From assembly GCA_031282945.1 (NCBI GenBank), contig JAITCX010000038.1:1-14246 (forward strand): 14,246 nucleotides of DNA, read 5' to 3'. Origin of the DNA: Elusimicrobiota bacterium. GTDB taxonomy: Bacteria; Elusimicrobiota; Endomicrobiia; Endomicrobiales; Endomicrobiaceae. A program made the position numbers and the translations under genes. Below, in pieces: positions 5,695-13,301 of this stretch; positions within the stretch are counted from its first letter, which is position 1, and every line of letters begins with the position of its first letter. The notes under the pieces are model-generated. The model had not been told where the DNA came from. It was given only the letters and a program-made list of their open reading frames with translations, and ran no database searches.

Positions 5695-6078
5695 ATGCCA
5701 AACCATACCCCCATTTTTGATAAAGTTACCCCTGCATTGCTTGAGGCAATGCCGTATCAATTTATTGGAAAAGATATAGACGTTGATATCTCCACCCAAG
5801 AGTTTACCTGCCTGTGTCCATGGACAGGTCTGCCTGATTTTGCAAAACTCACAATAATCTATACCCCCAATAAAACCGTTGTGGAACTTAAATCATTAAA
5901 AATGTATTTGCTTTCTTATAGAATGGTGGGAATGGTGCATGAAAGCGCCGTAAATAATATCATGGATGATTTAATTAAATTGCTAGATCCAAAAAAAATG
6001 ACAGTGGAACTTGAGTTTGGAATTAGAGGAGCTATCGTCACAAAAGTCAGACGCGAATATCCATTTAAAAATAATTAG
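5695..6078 (+). CDS. queF: NADPH-dependent 7-cyano-7-deazaguanine (preQ0) reductase QueF
   Basis: The 127-residue protein is the short, single-domain (B. subtilis type) QueF of the tunnelling fold. It reduces the nitrile of preQ0 to the aminomethyl group of preQ1 for queuosine in tRNA. The catalytic cysteine is Cys41 in the LCPWTGLPDFA block, with the conserved Asp48 in PDFA. The NADPH-binding QueF motif is E64-LKSLKMY (64-71), and the substrate-binding His82-Glu83 lies in VHESAVNNIMDDL. The C-terminal RGAIVTKVRREY strand completes the fold. ATG 5695 has AGGAG nine bases upstream. It is the first gene of the plus-strand cluster, eleven bases before murC. Other queuosine genes are not in the window. 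Its place at the head of a cell-wall cluster is odd and probably reflects shared transcription only. Confidence 0.95.
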   Translation: MPNHTPIFDKVTPALLEAMPYQFIGKDIDVDISTQEFTCLCPWTGLPDFAKLTIIYTPNKTVVELKSLKMYLLSYRMVGMVHESAVNNIMDDLIKLLDPKKMTVELEFGIRGAIVTKVRREYPFKNN

Positions 6079-6089
6079 AGGCTAAATAA

Positions 6090-7442
6090 ATGTTTAAAAA
6101 AGTTAATAATATTCATTTTGTTGGAATCGGCGGCTCAGGCATGTCGGGCATCGCCGAAGTTTTAATAAACCTCGGCCATAAAGTGTCCGGCTCAGATTTG
6201 AAAAGAAGCGAGACTACCGACTATTTAAAAGATATCGGCGCAAAAATTTTTATAGGCCATAGAGAATCAAATGCCAAAAACGCTCAGGTTCTTGTTACCT
6301 CAACAGCTGTCGGCAAAGATAATCCTGAGGTCCTTTTTGCGCTTAAAAATAAAATTCCAATTATACGCCGCATTGAAATGCTTGCGGAACTTGCCCGCAT
6401 GAAATATTGCATCACCATCGCCGGCACCCATGGAAAAACTACAACCACCTCAATGACCGCCCTCGTTTTAGCTCAAGGCGGATTAGACCCCACTATAGTT
6501 GTGGGAGGACGCCTCAAAAACTTAAATACCAGCGCCCGACTGGGACGCGGCCAATATCTAGTTGCCGAAGCCGATGAATCGGACGGCTCTTTTTTGAGTC
6601 TATCGCCCGCCGTCACCGTCGTAACAAATATTGACAATGATCACTTAGATTATTATCACACTATGGAAAATTTAAAAGAAGCTTTCATAAAACATATAAA
6701 TTCTATTCCCTTTTATGGAGCCGCCATAATTTGCACAGACGATAAAATTGCGGCAAGCATAGTAAATAAAATAAAACGCAAATACATTTCCTATGGTTTT
6801 AATAAAAATGCTGATTTGCGGGCTGAAGATATAAAGGTTAAAAATTTAACCACCACTTTTAATGTTTTATATAATGGCAAAAAAATTGGAAAAATCGCGC
6901 TAAAAATTCCGGGACTGCACAATGTTTTAAATTCTCTGGCAAGCATAGGCGTTGGACTGTGGCTGGGCATACCTTTTAACTTAATTGCAAAAGGATTGCT
7001 CTCTTTTGACGGCGTAAAAAGACGTTTGGAACTTAAAGGGAGCGTAAATGATATAACAATTATAGACGATTACGGCCACCACCCCACAGAAGTTAAGGCA
7101 AGCATTGAGGCGATAAAACATTTTTTTAAAAATAAAAAATTGATAGTGTTATTTCAGCCCCATAGATTTACCCGCACCCAAAACCTCTTTAAAGAATTTG
7201 GCAAAAGTTTTGATATGGCCGACAAGGTTTTTGTAATGGATATTTATCCAGCGGGCGAAGCTCCTATAAAAAATGTAAACTCTGATTTAATTTTAAACGA
7301 ACTTAAAAAAAATAATGTTTGCGCCCAAAAATATAGCGATGCAAGCGCTCTAAAAAAAGAACTCTCCGCCGGCGATATCGTTTTAACGCTTGGAGCGGGC
7401 GATGTTTTTAAACAGGGAGAAAAATTATTAACTCTACTCTAG
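6090..7442 (+). CDS. murC: UDP-N-acetylmuramate--L-alanine ligase MurC
   Basis: The 450-residue cytoplasmic ligase adds L-alanine to UDP-MurNAc with ATP, the first amino acid of the peptidoglycan stem. Domain 1 opens with the UDP-binding loop GIGGSGMSGIAEVL (12-25). The ATP P-loop AGTHGKTTTT is at 111-120, the Mg-binding acidic motif DESDGSF at 162-168 and NIDNDHLDYY at 180-189. PGLHNVLNSLAS (264-275) leads into the C-terminal domain, where DDYGHHPTEV (326-335) and FQPHRFTRT (355-363) are the family's diagnostic blocks. Length is typical. AGAGG stands eight bases before the ATG. The 3' end overlaps the inferred murB coding frame: the last 16 bases, including the TAG, would already be read as murB if an ATT start is used. 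Confidence 0.98.
   Translation: MFKKVNNIHFVGIGGSGMSGIAEVLINLGHKVSGSDLKRSETTDYLKDIGAKIFIGHRESNAKNAQVLVTSTAVGKDNPEVLFALKNKIPIIRRIEMLAELARMKYCITIAGTHGKTTTTSMTALVLAQGGLDPTIVVGGRLKNLNTSARLGRGQYLVAEADESDGSFLSLSPAVTVVTNIDNDHLDYYHTMENLKEAFIKHINSIPFYGAAIICTDDKIAASIVNKIKRKYISYGFNKNADLRAEDIKVKNLTTTFNVLYNGKKIGKIALKIPGLHNVLNSLASIGVGLWLGIPFNLIAKGLLSFDGVKRRLELKGSVNDITIIDDYGHHPTEVKASIEAIKHFFKNKKLIVLFQPHRFTRTQNLFKEFGKSFDMADKVFVMDIYPAGEAPIKNVNSDLILNELKKNNVCAQKYSDASALKKELSAGDIVLTLGAGDVFKQGEKLLTLL
7414..7419 (+). promoter_or_regulatory. Ribosome-binding site inside murC that decides the murB start
   Basis: AGGGAG lies within the last codons of murC. It is followed by AAAA and then two consecutive ATT codons in the murB frame (7424 and 7427), at four and seven bases. 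No ATG, GTG or TTG occurs in this frame between the upstream TAA (7409-7411) and the conserved core of MurB, so this Shine-Dalgarno sequence points to an ATT start. Confidence 0.5.
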
Positions 7443-8329
7443 GCCGAAGATTATCCTCGCTAAATTGTAAGATTTTATTTAATGAACCTCTAAGATACCA
7501 TACTTCTTTTAAAATAGGCGGACCGGCAGATTATTTCATAGAAGTTTTGGATATACCGACATTGATACAAGTTTTAAAAAAATGTAAAAACAAACAGATA
7601 TTTATTTTAGGCGGCGGCACCAATATTTTATTTTCCGATAGAGGTTTTAGAGGAATAGTCATAAAACTCTCAGGCGATTTTAAAAAAATAGGAATCTTAA
7701 ATGAAACTGTTTGCGCAGGCGCCGCCGCAAGCCTTAGCTTGCTTTTAAATGAATGCGCTAAATCAAATTTGGACGGACTCCAATGCTGCGCAGGAATCCC
7801 AGGAAGCGTAGGCGGAGCGGTATACGGAAATGCAGGTACAAATTTAGGGACAATCAGCCAACATATAAAATATATTGAAGCAATTGATTTTTCTAATGCA
7901 AAATTAAAAATTTTAAACAAAAACGAGATAGAATTTTCATATAGAAAAAGTTCTATAAATGAAATAATAACGCGTGTATTTTTTTCTTTAAAAGCGGCTA
8001 ATAAAAATGATATCTTAGCGCAAATACAAAATTTAATAGATAAAAGAAAATCCACTCAACCCATAGGCATTGCAAATGCAGGCTGCATTTTTAAAAATCC
8101 CCCAAAAATGTCTAGCGGCAAAATTATTGAGGATCTCGGCTTAAAGGGTTTGCAAATCGGCGGGGCGGAAATATCTTATGTGCATGCAAATTTTATTGTA
8201 AATAAACAAAATGCAAAAGCCGCGGATGTACTGCGATTAATTGAAATTATAAAACAAAAAGCAAAAGAAAAATTTAATATAGACCTTCAAGAAGAAATAA
8301 AAATTATTGGAGTAGGAAATGAATATTGA
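7427..8329 (+). CDS. murB: UDP-N-acetylenolpyruvoylglucosamine reductase MurB (apparent ATT start)
   Basis: This FAD enzyme reduces UDP-GlcNAc-enolpyruvate to UDP-MurNAc with NADPH. Read from ATT 7427 it has 300 residues, close to the usual 300 of this class. The N-terminal block NEPLRYHTSFKIGGPADYF (about 19-37) is required for FAD binding and lies before the first standard start codon (TTG 7547, residue 41), so a start there would remove it. Further on come GGGTNILFSDRG (62-73), IPGSVGGAVYGNAG (124-137), SYRKSS (171-176), the NAGCIFKNP block, in which Cys200 stands where the family's general acid (Ser or Cys) lies, and the closing EEIKIIG with the catalytic Glu near 290. No ATG, GTG or TTG exists in frame between the stop at 7409 and residue 41. 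Initiation at ATT behind AGGGAG, or a -1 frameshift out of murC in the AAAAA run (7420-7424), would explain this. The 3' end overlaps ddl by 11 bases. Confidence 0.93.
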   Translation: MNSTLGRRLSSLNCKILFNEPLRYHTSFKIGGPADYFIEVLDIPTLIQVLKKCKNKQIFILGGGTNILFSDRGFRGIVIKLSGDFKKIGILNETVCAGAAASLSLLLNECAKSNLDGLQCCAGIPGSVGGAVYGNAGTNLGTISQHIKYIEAIDFSNAKLKILNKNEIEFSYRKSSINEIITRVFFSLKAANKNDILAQIQNLIDKRKSTQPIGIANAGCIFKNPPKMSSGKIIEDLGLKGLQIGGAEISYVHANFIVNKQNAKAADVLRLIEIIKQKAKEKFNIDLQEEIKIIGVGNEY

Positions 8330-9221
8330 AAAAATAAAGAAACAAAAAATTGGAGTTTTATACGGCGGCAGTTCCACTGAGCGCGAAGTGTCTTTAAAGT
8401 CCGGCAAAGCTGTGTTTAATTCTCTCAAGAAAATGAAATTTAATGTCTGCTTAATTGATATAAAAAATAATGCGGCAAAAAAAATTAGTCAGGCTAAAAT
8501 AGATATAGCTTTTCCAGTTTTGCACGGCCGCGGCGGCGAGGACGGCGCAATACAGGGTTTTCTGGAAACTATAAACCTGCCCTATATCGGCTGCGGCATT
8601 TTTGCAAGCGCCGCCTCAATGGATAAAAATATCACAAAACAAATATTGGCTAGCGCCGATATAAAAACGCCGAAATGGATCTGCTTAACAAAAGGCGATC
8701 CCATAAAAAAAATATCTTATCCTGTAGTCGTTAAACCCGTAAACGGCGGCTCAACTGTGGGCATTTCAATTTGTAAAAATCAAAAAGAATTAGACGCCGC
8801 TTTGGAAACAGCTTTTAAATATGATACAGAAGCAATCATTGAACAATTCATAAAAGGAACTGAAATTACCGTCGCTGTTTTAAACGGCAAGACTTTGCCC
8901 ATTATAGAAATTATTGCAGAAAGCGGATTTTATGATTTTGAAGCAAAATATAAAAAAGGCGCAAGCCGCCATATTATTCCAGCGCGCATAAGCGCCGCTG
9001 CTGCAAAAACAGCAAACAATTACGCTAAAAAAATTTATGAGGTATTTAACTGCCGCCCAATTTGCAGAGCGGATATGATAGTTGATAAAAAAAATAATGT
9101 GTGGGTTTTAGAAAATAATACTTCGCCCGGACTTACGGAAACGTCTTTGGTTCCAGATGCGGCAAGAGCTTGCGGAATTAGTTTTGACGATCTCATGATA
9201 AAATTGTTGGAAAGTTTGTAA
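8319..9221 (+). CDS. ddl: D-alanine--D-alanine ligase
   Basis: The 300-residue ATP-grasp enzyme joins two D-alanines for the end of the peptidoglycan stem peptide. Visible are GGSSTEREVSLKSG with the substrate-binding Glu21, HGRGGEDGAIQGFLE (69-83), KPVNGGSTVGIS (139-150) with the catalytic-triad serine, YDFEAKY (205-211) with the omega-loop Lys210/Tyr211 typical of D-Ala-D-Ala rather than D-Ala-D-Lac ligases, RADMIVD (250-256) and the Mg/phosphate block ENNTSPGLTETSLVP (265-279). The usual second Tyr in YDYEAKY is Phe here, a mild change. ATG 8319 lies inside the end of murB behind a GGAG-type site (GGAGTAGGAA). It sits between murB and ftsQ, the classical dcw order. Confidence 0.97.
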   Translation: MNIEKIKKQKIGVLYGGSSTEREVSLKSGKAVFNSLKKMKFNVCLIDIKNNAAKKISQAKIDIAFPVLHGRGGEDGAIQGFLETINLPYIGCGIFASAASMDKNITKQILASADIKTPKWICLTKGDPIKKISYPVVVKPVNGGSTVGISICKNQKELDAALETAFKYDTEAIIEQFIKGTEITVAVLNGKTLPIIEIIAESGFYDFEAKYKKGASRHIIPARISAAAAKTANNYAKKIYEVFNCRPICRADMIVDKKNNVWVLENNTSPGLTETSLVPDAARACGISFDDLMIKLLESL

Positions 9222-9228
9222 ATGAAAA

Positions 9229-10128
9229 ATGAGAAACAAAAACCCGAGCTATTGGCAGCTGCGTAAGCTCAATAAAACAAAGAAAAACTTGGCGGTAAAT
9301 AATGTAAAAACCAATAAATCTAAACGCAAAGCTCCAAGACGCTCAACTAAAACTTATCGCGGCGATCTCGTAAATACCGGCTTTTTTGCAGATTCTTTTG
9401 CGCCAAAAATATTTAAACTGATCTTAATTGCAGGCATTTTATTTTTTGTTTATATCGGCATTGTAAAAATTGTAGACTCTCTACATAATCTCCAAATATT
9501 AAAAGTTAAAGATATTGAAATTGTAGGCTTGGAAAATATCCCAAGCTCAAAAATAAAATCGCTTATTCCAATTTCTATTGGCGGAAACACTTTTGATTTT
9601 GATCTCTCGCAAATAGAACAAGATATTACAGCTAACAACCCAGAAATTAAAGAAATTGATTTGAGCCGCGAAATTTTTGATGGGGGCTTGAGCAAAATAA
9701 AAGCGCTCATAACCGAACGCGCTCCTGAGGCTTTTGTTTTATCGGGCGGATCTTTAAAAGGAACAGACAGCGACAATAGACCTTTTGTTTTATATGGGCA
9801 ATTTAAAAATCTAAAATTGCCGATAATTAATTCCAGAAATTCGCAAGACATTTTAAAACTGCTGGCTTTTATAGATTTTGTAAAACATGCCGACAAACAA
9901 TTGTTTAGCCAAATTTCTCAAGCGCAAATTATTGGAGCTGATATAACTTTTATAGACACAGACGGAACGCGCGTATATTGGGGGCAAAATATAGACGGCG
10001 CCGCTAAAGAAAAAATAGAAATACTCAAGGAAATTTTGCAAGATGCAAAATCCAGATACGGCAAAATTGAATACATAGACATGACAAATTATTTAGACGC
10101 TAGAGCAATTATTAAACCTTATAAATAA
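9229..10128 (+). CDS. ftsQ: Cell-division protein FtsQ (POTRA, single-pass)
   Basis: The 299-residue bitopic membrane protein has a long, very basic cytoplasmic N-terminus (1-57, many Lys/Arg), one membrane segment (about 61-79) and an extracytoplasmic part. The latter starts with a POTRA domain (about 91-153): VKDIEIVGLENIPSSKI, then an alpha-beta pattern ending in ITERAPEAFV, the latter resembling the E.xP.A strand of FtsQ/DivIB. In the divisome FtsQ links early and late proteins through FtsB/FtsL. Sequence conservation outside POTRA is low, as is usual for this family, so the call rests on POTRA, topology and its place between ddl and ftsA. The ATG at 9229 is seven bases after the ddl stop with only a weak ribosome-binding site, suggesting coupling to ddl. 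Confidence 0.88.
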   Translation: MRNKNPSYWQLRKLNKTKKNLAVNNVKTNKSKRKAPRRSTKTYRGDLVNTGFFADSFAPKIFKLILIAGILFFVYIGIVKIVDSLHNLQILKVKDIEIVGLENIPSSKIKSLIPISIGGNTFDFDLSQIEQDITANNPEIKEIDLSREIFDGGLSKIKALITERAPEAFVLSGGSLKGTDSDNRPFVLYGQFKNLKLPIINSRNSQDILKLLAFIDFVKHADKQLFSQISQAQIIGADITFIDTDGTRVYWGQNIDGAAKEKIEILKEILQDAKSRYGKIEYIDMTNYLDARAIIKPYK

Positions 10129-10140
10129 AAAGGACTAACT

Positions 10141-11454
10141 ATGATTAGAGAAAAAAGAACAAGCAAGTATTTAACCGACGAGGATGCCTGCCTCTATGCC
10201 GGCATTGATATCGGAGGCGGACAAGTCACCTGCGTTGTGGGCGCAGTGGACTTTGATGCCAGAACCATAAATATTATGGGCGGAGCGCAAACGCAAACCG
10301 AGGGAGTTCTCGGCGGCGCAATTGTAGATCTGACGCCGGCAACGGGCGCAATAAAATCTGTCCTAAAACGCGCCGAGGGGATGGCGGGAAACCGCGCCGA
10401 GTCCGCTGTTGTTGCGATAAGAGGAACTTACATAGAAGCGGCGGAAGGCAGCGGATCAGCCGCCACCGATATGCATACAAAATTGGTTACGCAGGAAGTG
10501 ATCGAAAATGCAAAAAATAATGCCCAAGATATTGCAATGGGAAAGCTCACAAATGACTCAGAGATCTTTCAAATGATTGTAAAAGATTTAATCTTGGACG
10601 GAAAATATAGGGGCGGCATAGGTATGAAAGCCAGTAATGTTGAAGTTGACATCTACGGTTTTGCAGCTCCAATTTTTAGAATAGAAGATATTGAAAATGT
10701 TTTGGCGCAAGCTGAAATTGACTGCGCCGCTATTAAATATGCATACTTGGCGGTAAGCGATGTCGTGATAAGATCGGAAGAATATGACGAATGCCTGCTA
10801 ATTGACTACGGCGCCTCTAATATTGGAATTGTCGTCTATTCAGATAAACGTCTGCGTTTTACGCAAGAAATTGAAACAGGATCTGAAATGATGACAGTGG
10901 GAATAAGCAGATATTTGAAAACTTCCCGAGACGAAGCGAGGAAAATAAAAGAAAAATACGGCGCCGCTATTATCGGCGACAACTTTGAAAATGAGAAGTT
11001 TGAATATTTGGCCGCAGACGGCGTTACCATGAAGGAAAGCGACAGAATTTCAATTTGCCAAGATGTAATTTCTGTTGAAATTGATAAAACCCTCTCGGCC
11101 ATAGAATCCATTTTGCTAGACCATGGTTTTAATGTCGCTTCAATGTCGGGCGGTATAATTTTGACAGGGGGAGGAAGCCGCCTGCAATACTTAAAAGATG
11201 CTTTTGAGAGATTTTTTGAAGGCGTGCCTGTGCGCGTCGCCACTCCCAATCCAATGAAAGTAAGCGGAAATAAAGATATAATAAACAATTTGTCTTATAC
11301 GGGCGCAATCGGCGCTTTATATGGGATGGCTTCTGTGCAGGCATCCCAACAGGGCGTCCCATCCTCCCCCCACAAAAAACCTCCCACAACAGGCGGCGGA
11401 AAAATTTCACATTGGTGGGAAGTCATAACTAAGTTTTTAAAAGACACATTATAA
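10141..11454 (+). CDS. ftsA: Cell-division actin homologue FtsA
   Basis: The 437-residue actin-fold protein tethers FtsZ filaments to the inner membrane and recruits later division proteins. The phosphate-1 loop is GIDIGGGQVTCVVG (21-34). The 1C domain contains GAQTQTEGVLGGAIVDL (48-64) and VVAIRGTYIEA. The adenosine motif GGIILTGGGSRLQYL (337-351) is well formed. The C-terminus is a Pro/Gly-rich linker (about 395-420) followed by HWWEVITKFLKDTL, an amphipathic membrane-targeting helix as expected. The phosphate-2 loop is unusual: the canonical DIGGGT(T/M)D is here IDYGASNIG (about 220-228), keeping only the Asp and the first Gly. AAGGA precedes the ATG. Gene order ftsQ-ftsA-ftsZ is conserved across bacteria. 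Confidence 0.96.
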   Translation: MIREKRTSKYLTDEDACLYAGIDIGGGQVTCVVGAVDFDARTINIMGGAQTQTEGVLGGAIVDLTPATGAIKSVLKRAEGMAGNRAESAVVAIRGTYIEAAEGSGSAATDMHTKLVTQEVIENAKNNAQDIAMGKLTNDSEIFQMIVKDLILDGKYRGGIGMKASNVEVDIYGFAAPIFRIEDIENVLAQAEIDCAAIKYAYLAVSDVVIRSEEYDECLLIDYGASNIGIVVYSDKRLRFTQEIETGSEMMTVGISRYLKTSRDEARKIKEKYGAAIIGDNFENEKFEYLAADGVTMKESDRISICQDVISVEIDKTLSAIESILLDHGFNVASMSGGIILTGGGSRLQYLKDAFERFFEGVPVRVATPNPMKVSGNKDIINNLSYTGAIGALYGMASVQASQQGVPSSPHKKPPTTGGGKISHWWEVITKFLKDTL

Positions 11455-11469
11455 ATTGCAAATAAGGGT

Positions 11470-11476
11470 AAGGAGA
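11470..11476 (+). promoter_or_regulatory. Ribosome-binding site fixing the ftsZ start
   Basis: AAGGAGA stands six bases before ATG 11483. The same frame is open further upstream to a TTG at 11456, but that codon has no ribosome-binding site and would add nine residues without family support, so 11483 is the start. Confidence 0.8.
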
Positions 11477-11482
11477 AATTTT

Positions 11483-12655
11483 ATGATAGGACTTTTTAAT
11501 AAAGAAACTACAGACCAAGAACAGCCGACAGTTATAAAAGTTGTGGGAGTCGGCGGCTGCGGCAACAATGCAATAAACCGTATGATAGCGGAAAACATTT
11601 CAGATGTAGAATTTATCGGCGTAAACACAGATTTGCAAGTTTTAAGAAAATGCCGAGGCGTCACAATAGAAATAGGCGAAACTATTTCAGGCGGAAAAGG
11701 AGTCGGCGGAGATCCCGAGCTTGGCAAACAAGCCGCTGAAGAAAATATAGATAGATTAAAAGAAGTTATCACGGGAACAGATATGCTTATTGTCACCGCG
11801 GGCATGGGCGGAGGCACCGGCACAGGCGCGGCGCCGGTCGTTGCTCAAATTGCAAAAGAATTAAAATGCCTTACCATTGCAATTGTCACCACCCCTTTTA
11901 AATGGGAAGGACGCGATGATATCGCCAAAGAAGGTTTGGAAAAACTAAGACAATGCACAGACGCTTTAATAGAAGTTTCAAATGCAAAAGCAATTAAAAT
12001 AGAGGGGCTCTCTATGGAGAGCATGTATACTGTTGTAGACGATGTGTTGAGACGGAGCGTTCAAACAATTACAGAAGTTATCACCCAAACAGGCGAGATA
12101 AATAGAGATTTTAACGATGTAAAAACCGTCCTAAAAGATTCCGGCGACGCTGTCATCGGTTGGGGGGAATGCGGAGCCGAAGAAAATTGGATGGAAGCTT
12201 TTAACGGAGCAGTCCACAATGAACTGGTTGAAAGTTTTGATATTTCTAAAGCAAAAAAGATTTTGGTAAATCTCACTACGCCCCATAATGTTCCCGCCGC
12301 AAAAATAGATGAGATATTAGCCATTTTTGAAAAAAGTGTGCCCGGCGGAACAAATGTCAAAGGTAGAGTTTTTTTCGGACAGCAATATAAAGATAGATTG
12401 GACAATAAAGTGAGCGTGGCCGTCATAGCCTCCGGCTTTAAAACTAATGAGCGTATTGGAAAAAGAAGCCAAGCGCCGCAAGAAATTAAAGATCAAAAAG
12501 ATCATAAAAATATAAAACGAAATCCCCAGCAAAAAGAAAAAAGCCCCACTGCTCAACCTCAACTTCCATTGCAAAAAACAAAAAGCGAAATAGCTTTTGA
12601 CGTCCCAGCTTTTGAAGGGCATTGGCAGCCCTCAGGGCGTTTAGATAAAAGATAA
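11483..12655 (+). CDS. ftsZ: Cell-division tubulin homologue FtsZ
   Basis: The 390-residue GTPase polymerises into the cytokinetic Z-ring. The GTP-binding half is canonical: VGVGGCGNNAINRMI (21-35), GVNTDLQVL (46-54), GGDPELGKQAAEE (75-87) and the tubulin signature GGGTGTG (109-115) with GAAPVVAQIA. The catalytic T7 loop GEINRDFNDV (184-193) keeps Asn187, Asp189 and Asp192. Differences: the usual PF.FEG..R...A block is PFKWEGRDDIA (138-148), with Trp for Phe and two residues missing. The C-terminal domain is divergent (GWGECGAEENWMEAFNGAV). After a Lys/Gln-rich linker (about 330-370), the C-terminal peptide reads FDVPAFEGHW rather than the common D(I/V)PAFLR. The stop TAA shares a base with the pgeF start (TAATG). 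Confidence 0.97.
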   Translation: MIGLFNKETTDQEQPTVIKVVGVGGCGNNAINRMIAENISDVEFIGVNTDLQVLRKCRGVTIEIGETISGGKGVGGDPELGKQAAEENIDRLKEVITGTDMLIVTAGMGGGTGTGAAPVVAQIAKELKCLTIAIVTTPFKWEGRDDIAKEGLEKLRQCTDALIEVSNAKAIKIEGLSMESMYTVVDDVLRRSVQTITEVITQTGEINRDFNDVKTVLKDSGDAVIGWGECGAEENWMEAFNGAVHNELVESFDISKAKKILVNLTTPHNVPAAKIDEILAIFEKSVPGGTNVKGRVFFGQQYKDRLDNKVSVAVIASGFKTNERIGKRSQAPQEIKDQKDHKNIKRNPQQKEKSPTAQPQLPLQKTKSEIAFDVPAFEGHWQPSGRLDKR

Positions 12656-13296
12656 TGCAGGCGGTAATAAATAAAAATTTTGCGCCAAAACATGCCTCAA
12701 GCATTAAAGCTTCCGGCAATATGAAAGACCCTATATTGCGAAAAAATTTTCTAAAAGAATTTGGAATTTCCCCTCAAAAATTAGTTTTGGCAAATCAAGT
12801 TCATTCCAATATCGTAAAAAAAGTTTCAAACGCCGATTGCGCAAAAATTATAGATCATTGCGACGGCCTTATCACAGGTGACAAAAATGTTTATCTTGGG
12901 ATTTTTACAGCTGATTGTATGCCCATTATTATGGTCTCAAAAAACGGCGGCGTTAAAGCGGCCGTTCATGCCGGCTGGCAGGGTTTGAAAGCGCAAATAA
13001 TTGAACAATGCATAAAAATATTTAATGATGATTTCGGCATAAAATCAGACGAGATTGACGCCTATATAGGACCGCATATCCAAAAATGTTGTTATGAAGT
13101 TTCAAAAGATTTTGAGCAAATTTTTAATGTAAAACTAGAAAATAATAAATTAAATCTTGCGCAAATAGCAAAAGAAAAAATGCAAAATGCGAATATAAAA
13201 AATATTGTAATATCGCCTTATTGCACAAAATGCGCCGATTTATTTTTCTCTTATAGAAAAGATAAAACAGACGCTAGAATTATAACAGTCGTTTAG
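12655..13296 (+). CDS. pgeF: Peptidoglycan editing factor PgeF (YfiH/YlmD, laccase-domain protein)
   Basis: The 213-residue protein belongs to the YfiH/DUF152 multicopper-like single-domain family, described as polyphenol oxidase, purine-nucleoside-active enzyme and, in E. coli, as the factor that removes L-Ser wrongly attached by MurC. The metal-binding triad is intact: His50 in ANQVHSN, Cys88 in TADCMP and His105 in AVHAGWQGL. GPHIQKCCYEV (139-149) and the C-terminal SPYCTKCADLFFSYRKDK are also family blocks. It is slightly shorter than the usual 230-260 residues, mainly at the N-terminus, which begins directly at the overlap with ftsZ (TAATG). Being in one transcript with murC agrees with the editing role. 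Downstream only five bases separate its TAG from the stop of the convergent gene, and no terminator is visible. Confidence 0.94.
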   Translation: MQAVINKNFAPKHASSIKASGNMKDPILRKNFLKEFGISPQKLVLANQVHSNIVKKVSNADCAKIIDHCDGLITGDKNVYLGIFTADCMPIIMVSKNGGVKAAVHAGWQGLKAQIIEQCIKIFNDDFGIKSDEIDAYIGPHIQKCCYEVSKDFEQIFNVKLENNKLNLAQIAKEKMQNANIKNIVISPYCTKCADLFFSYRKDKTDARIITVV

Positions 13297-13301
13297 AAAG
13301 T

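Noticed and set aside
11456..11482. Longer ftsZ beginning at TTG 11456
   Set aside because: No ribosome-binding site and no family support for the extra nine residues; AAGGAGA before ATG 11483 decides the start.
12007..12022. Perfect GCTCTC-TATG-GAGAGC hairpin inside ftsZ
   Set aside because: It lies in a conserved coding segment (GLSMES), with no T-run or other signal; most likely a by-product of codon choice.
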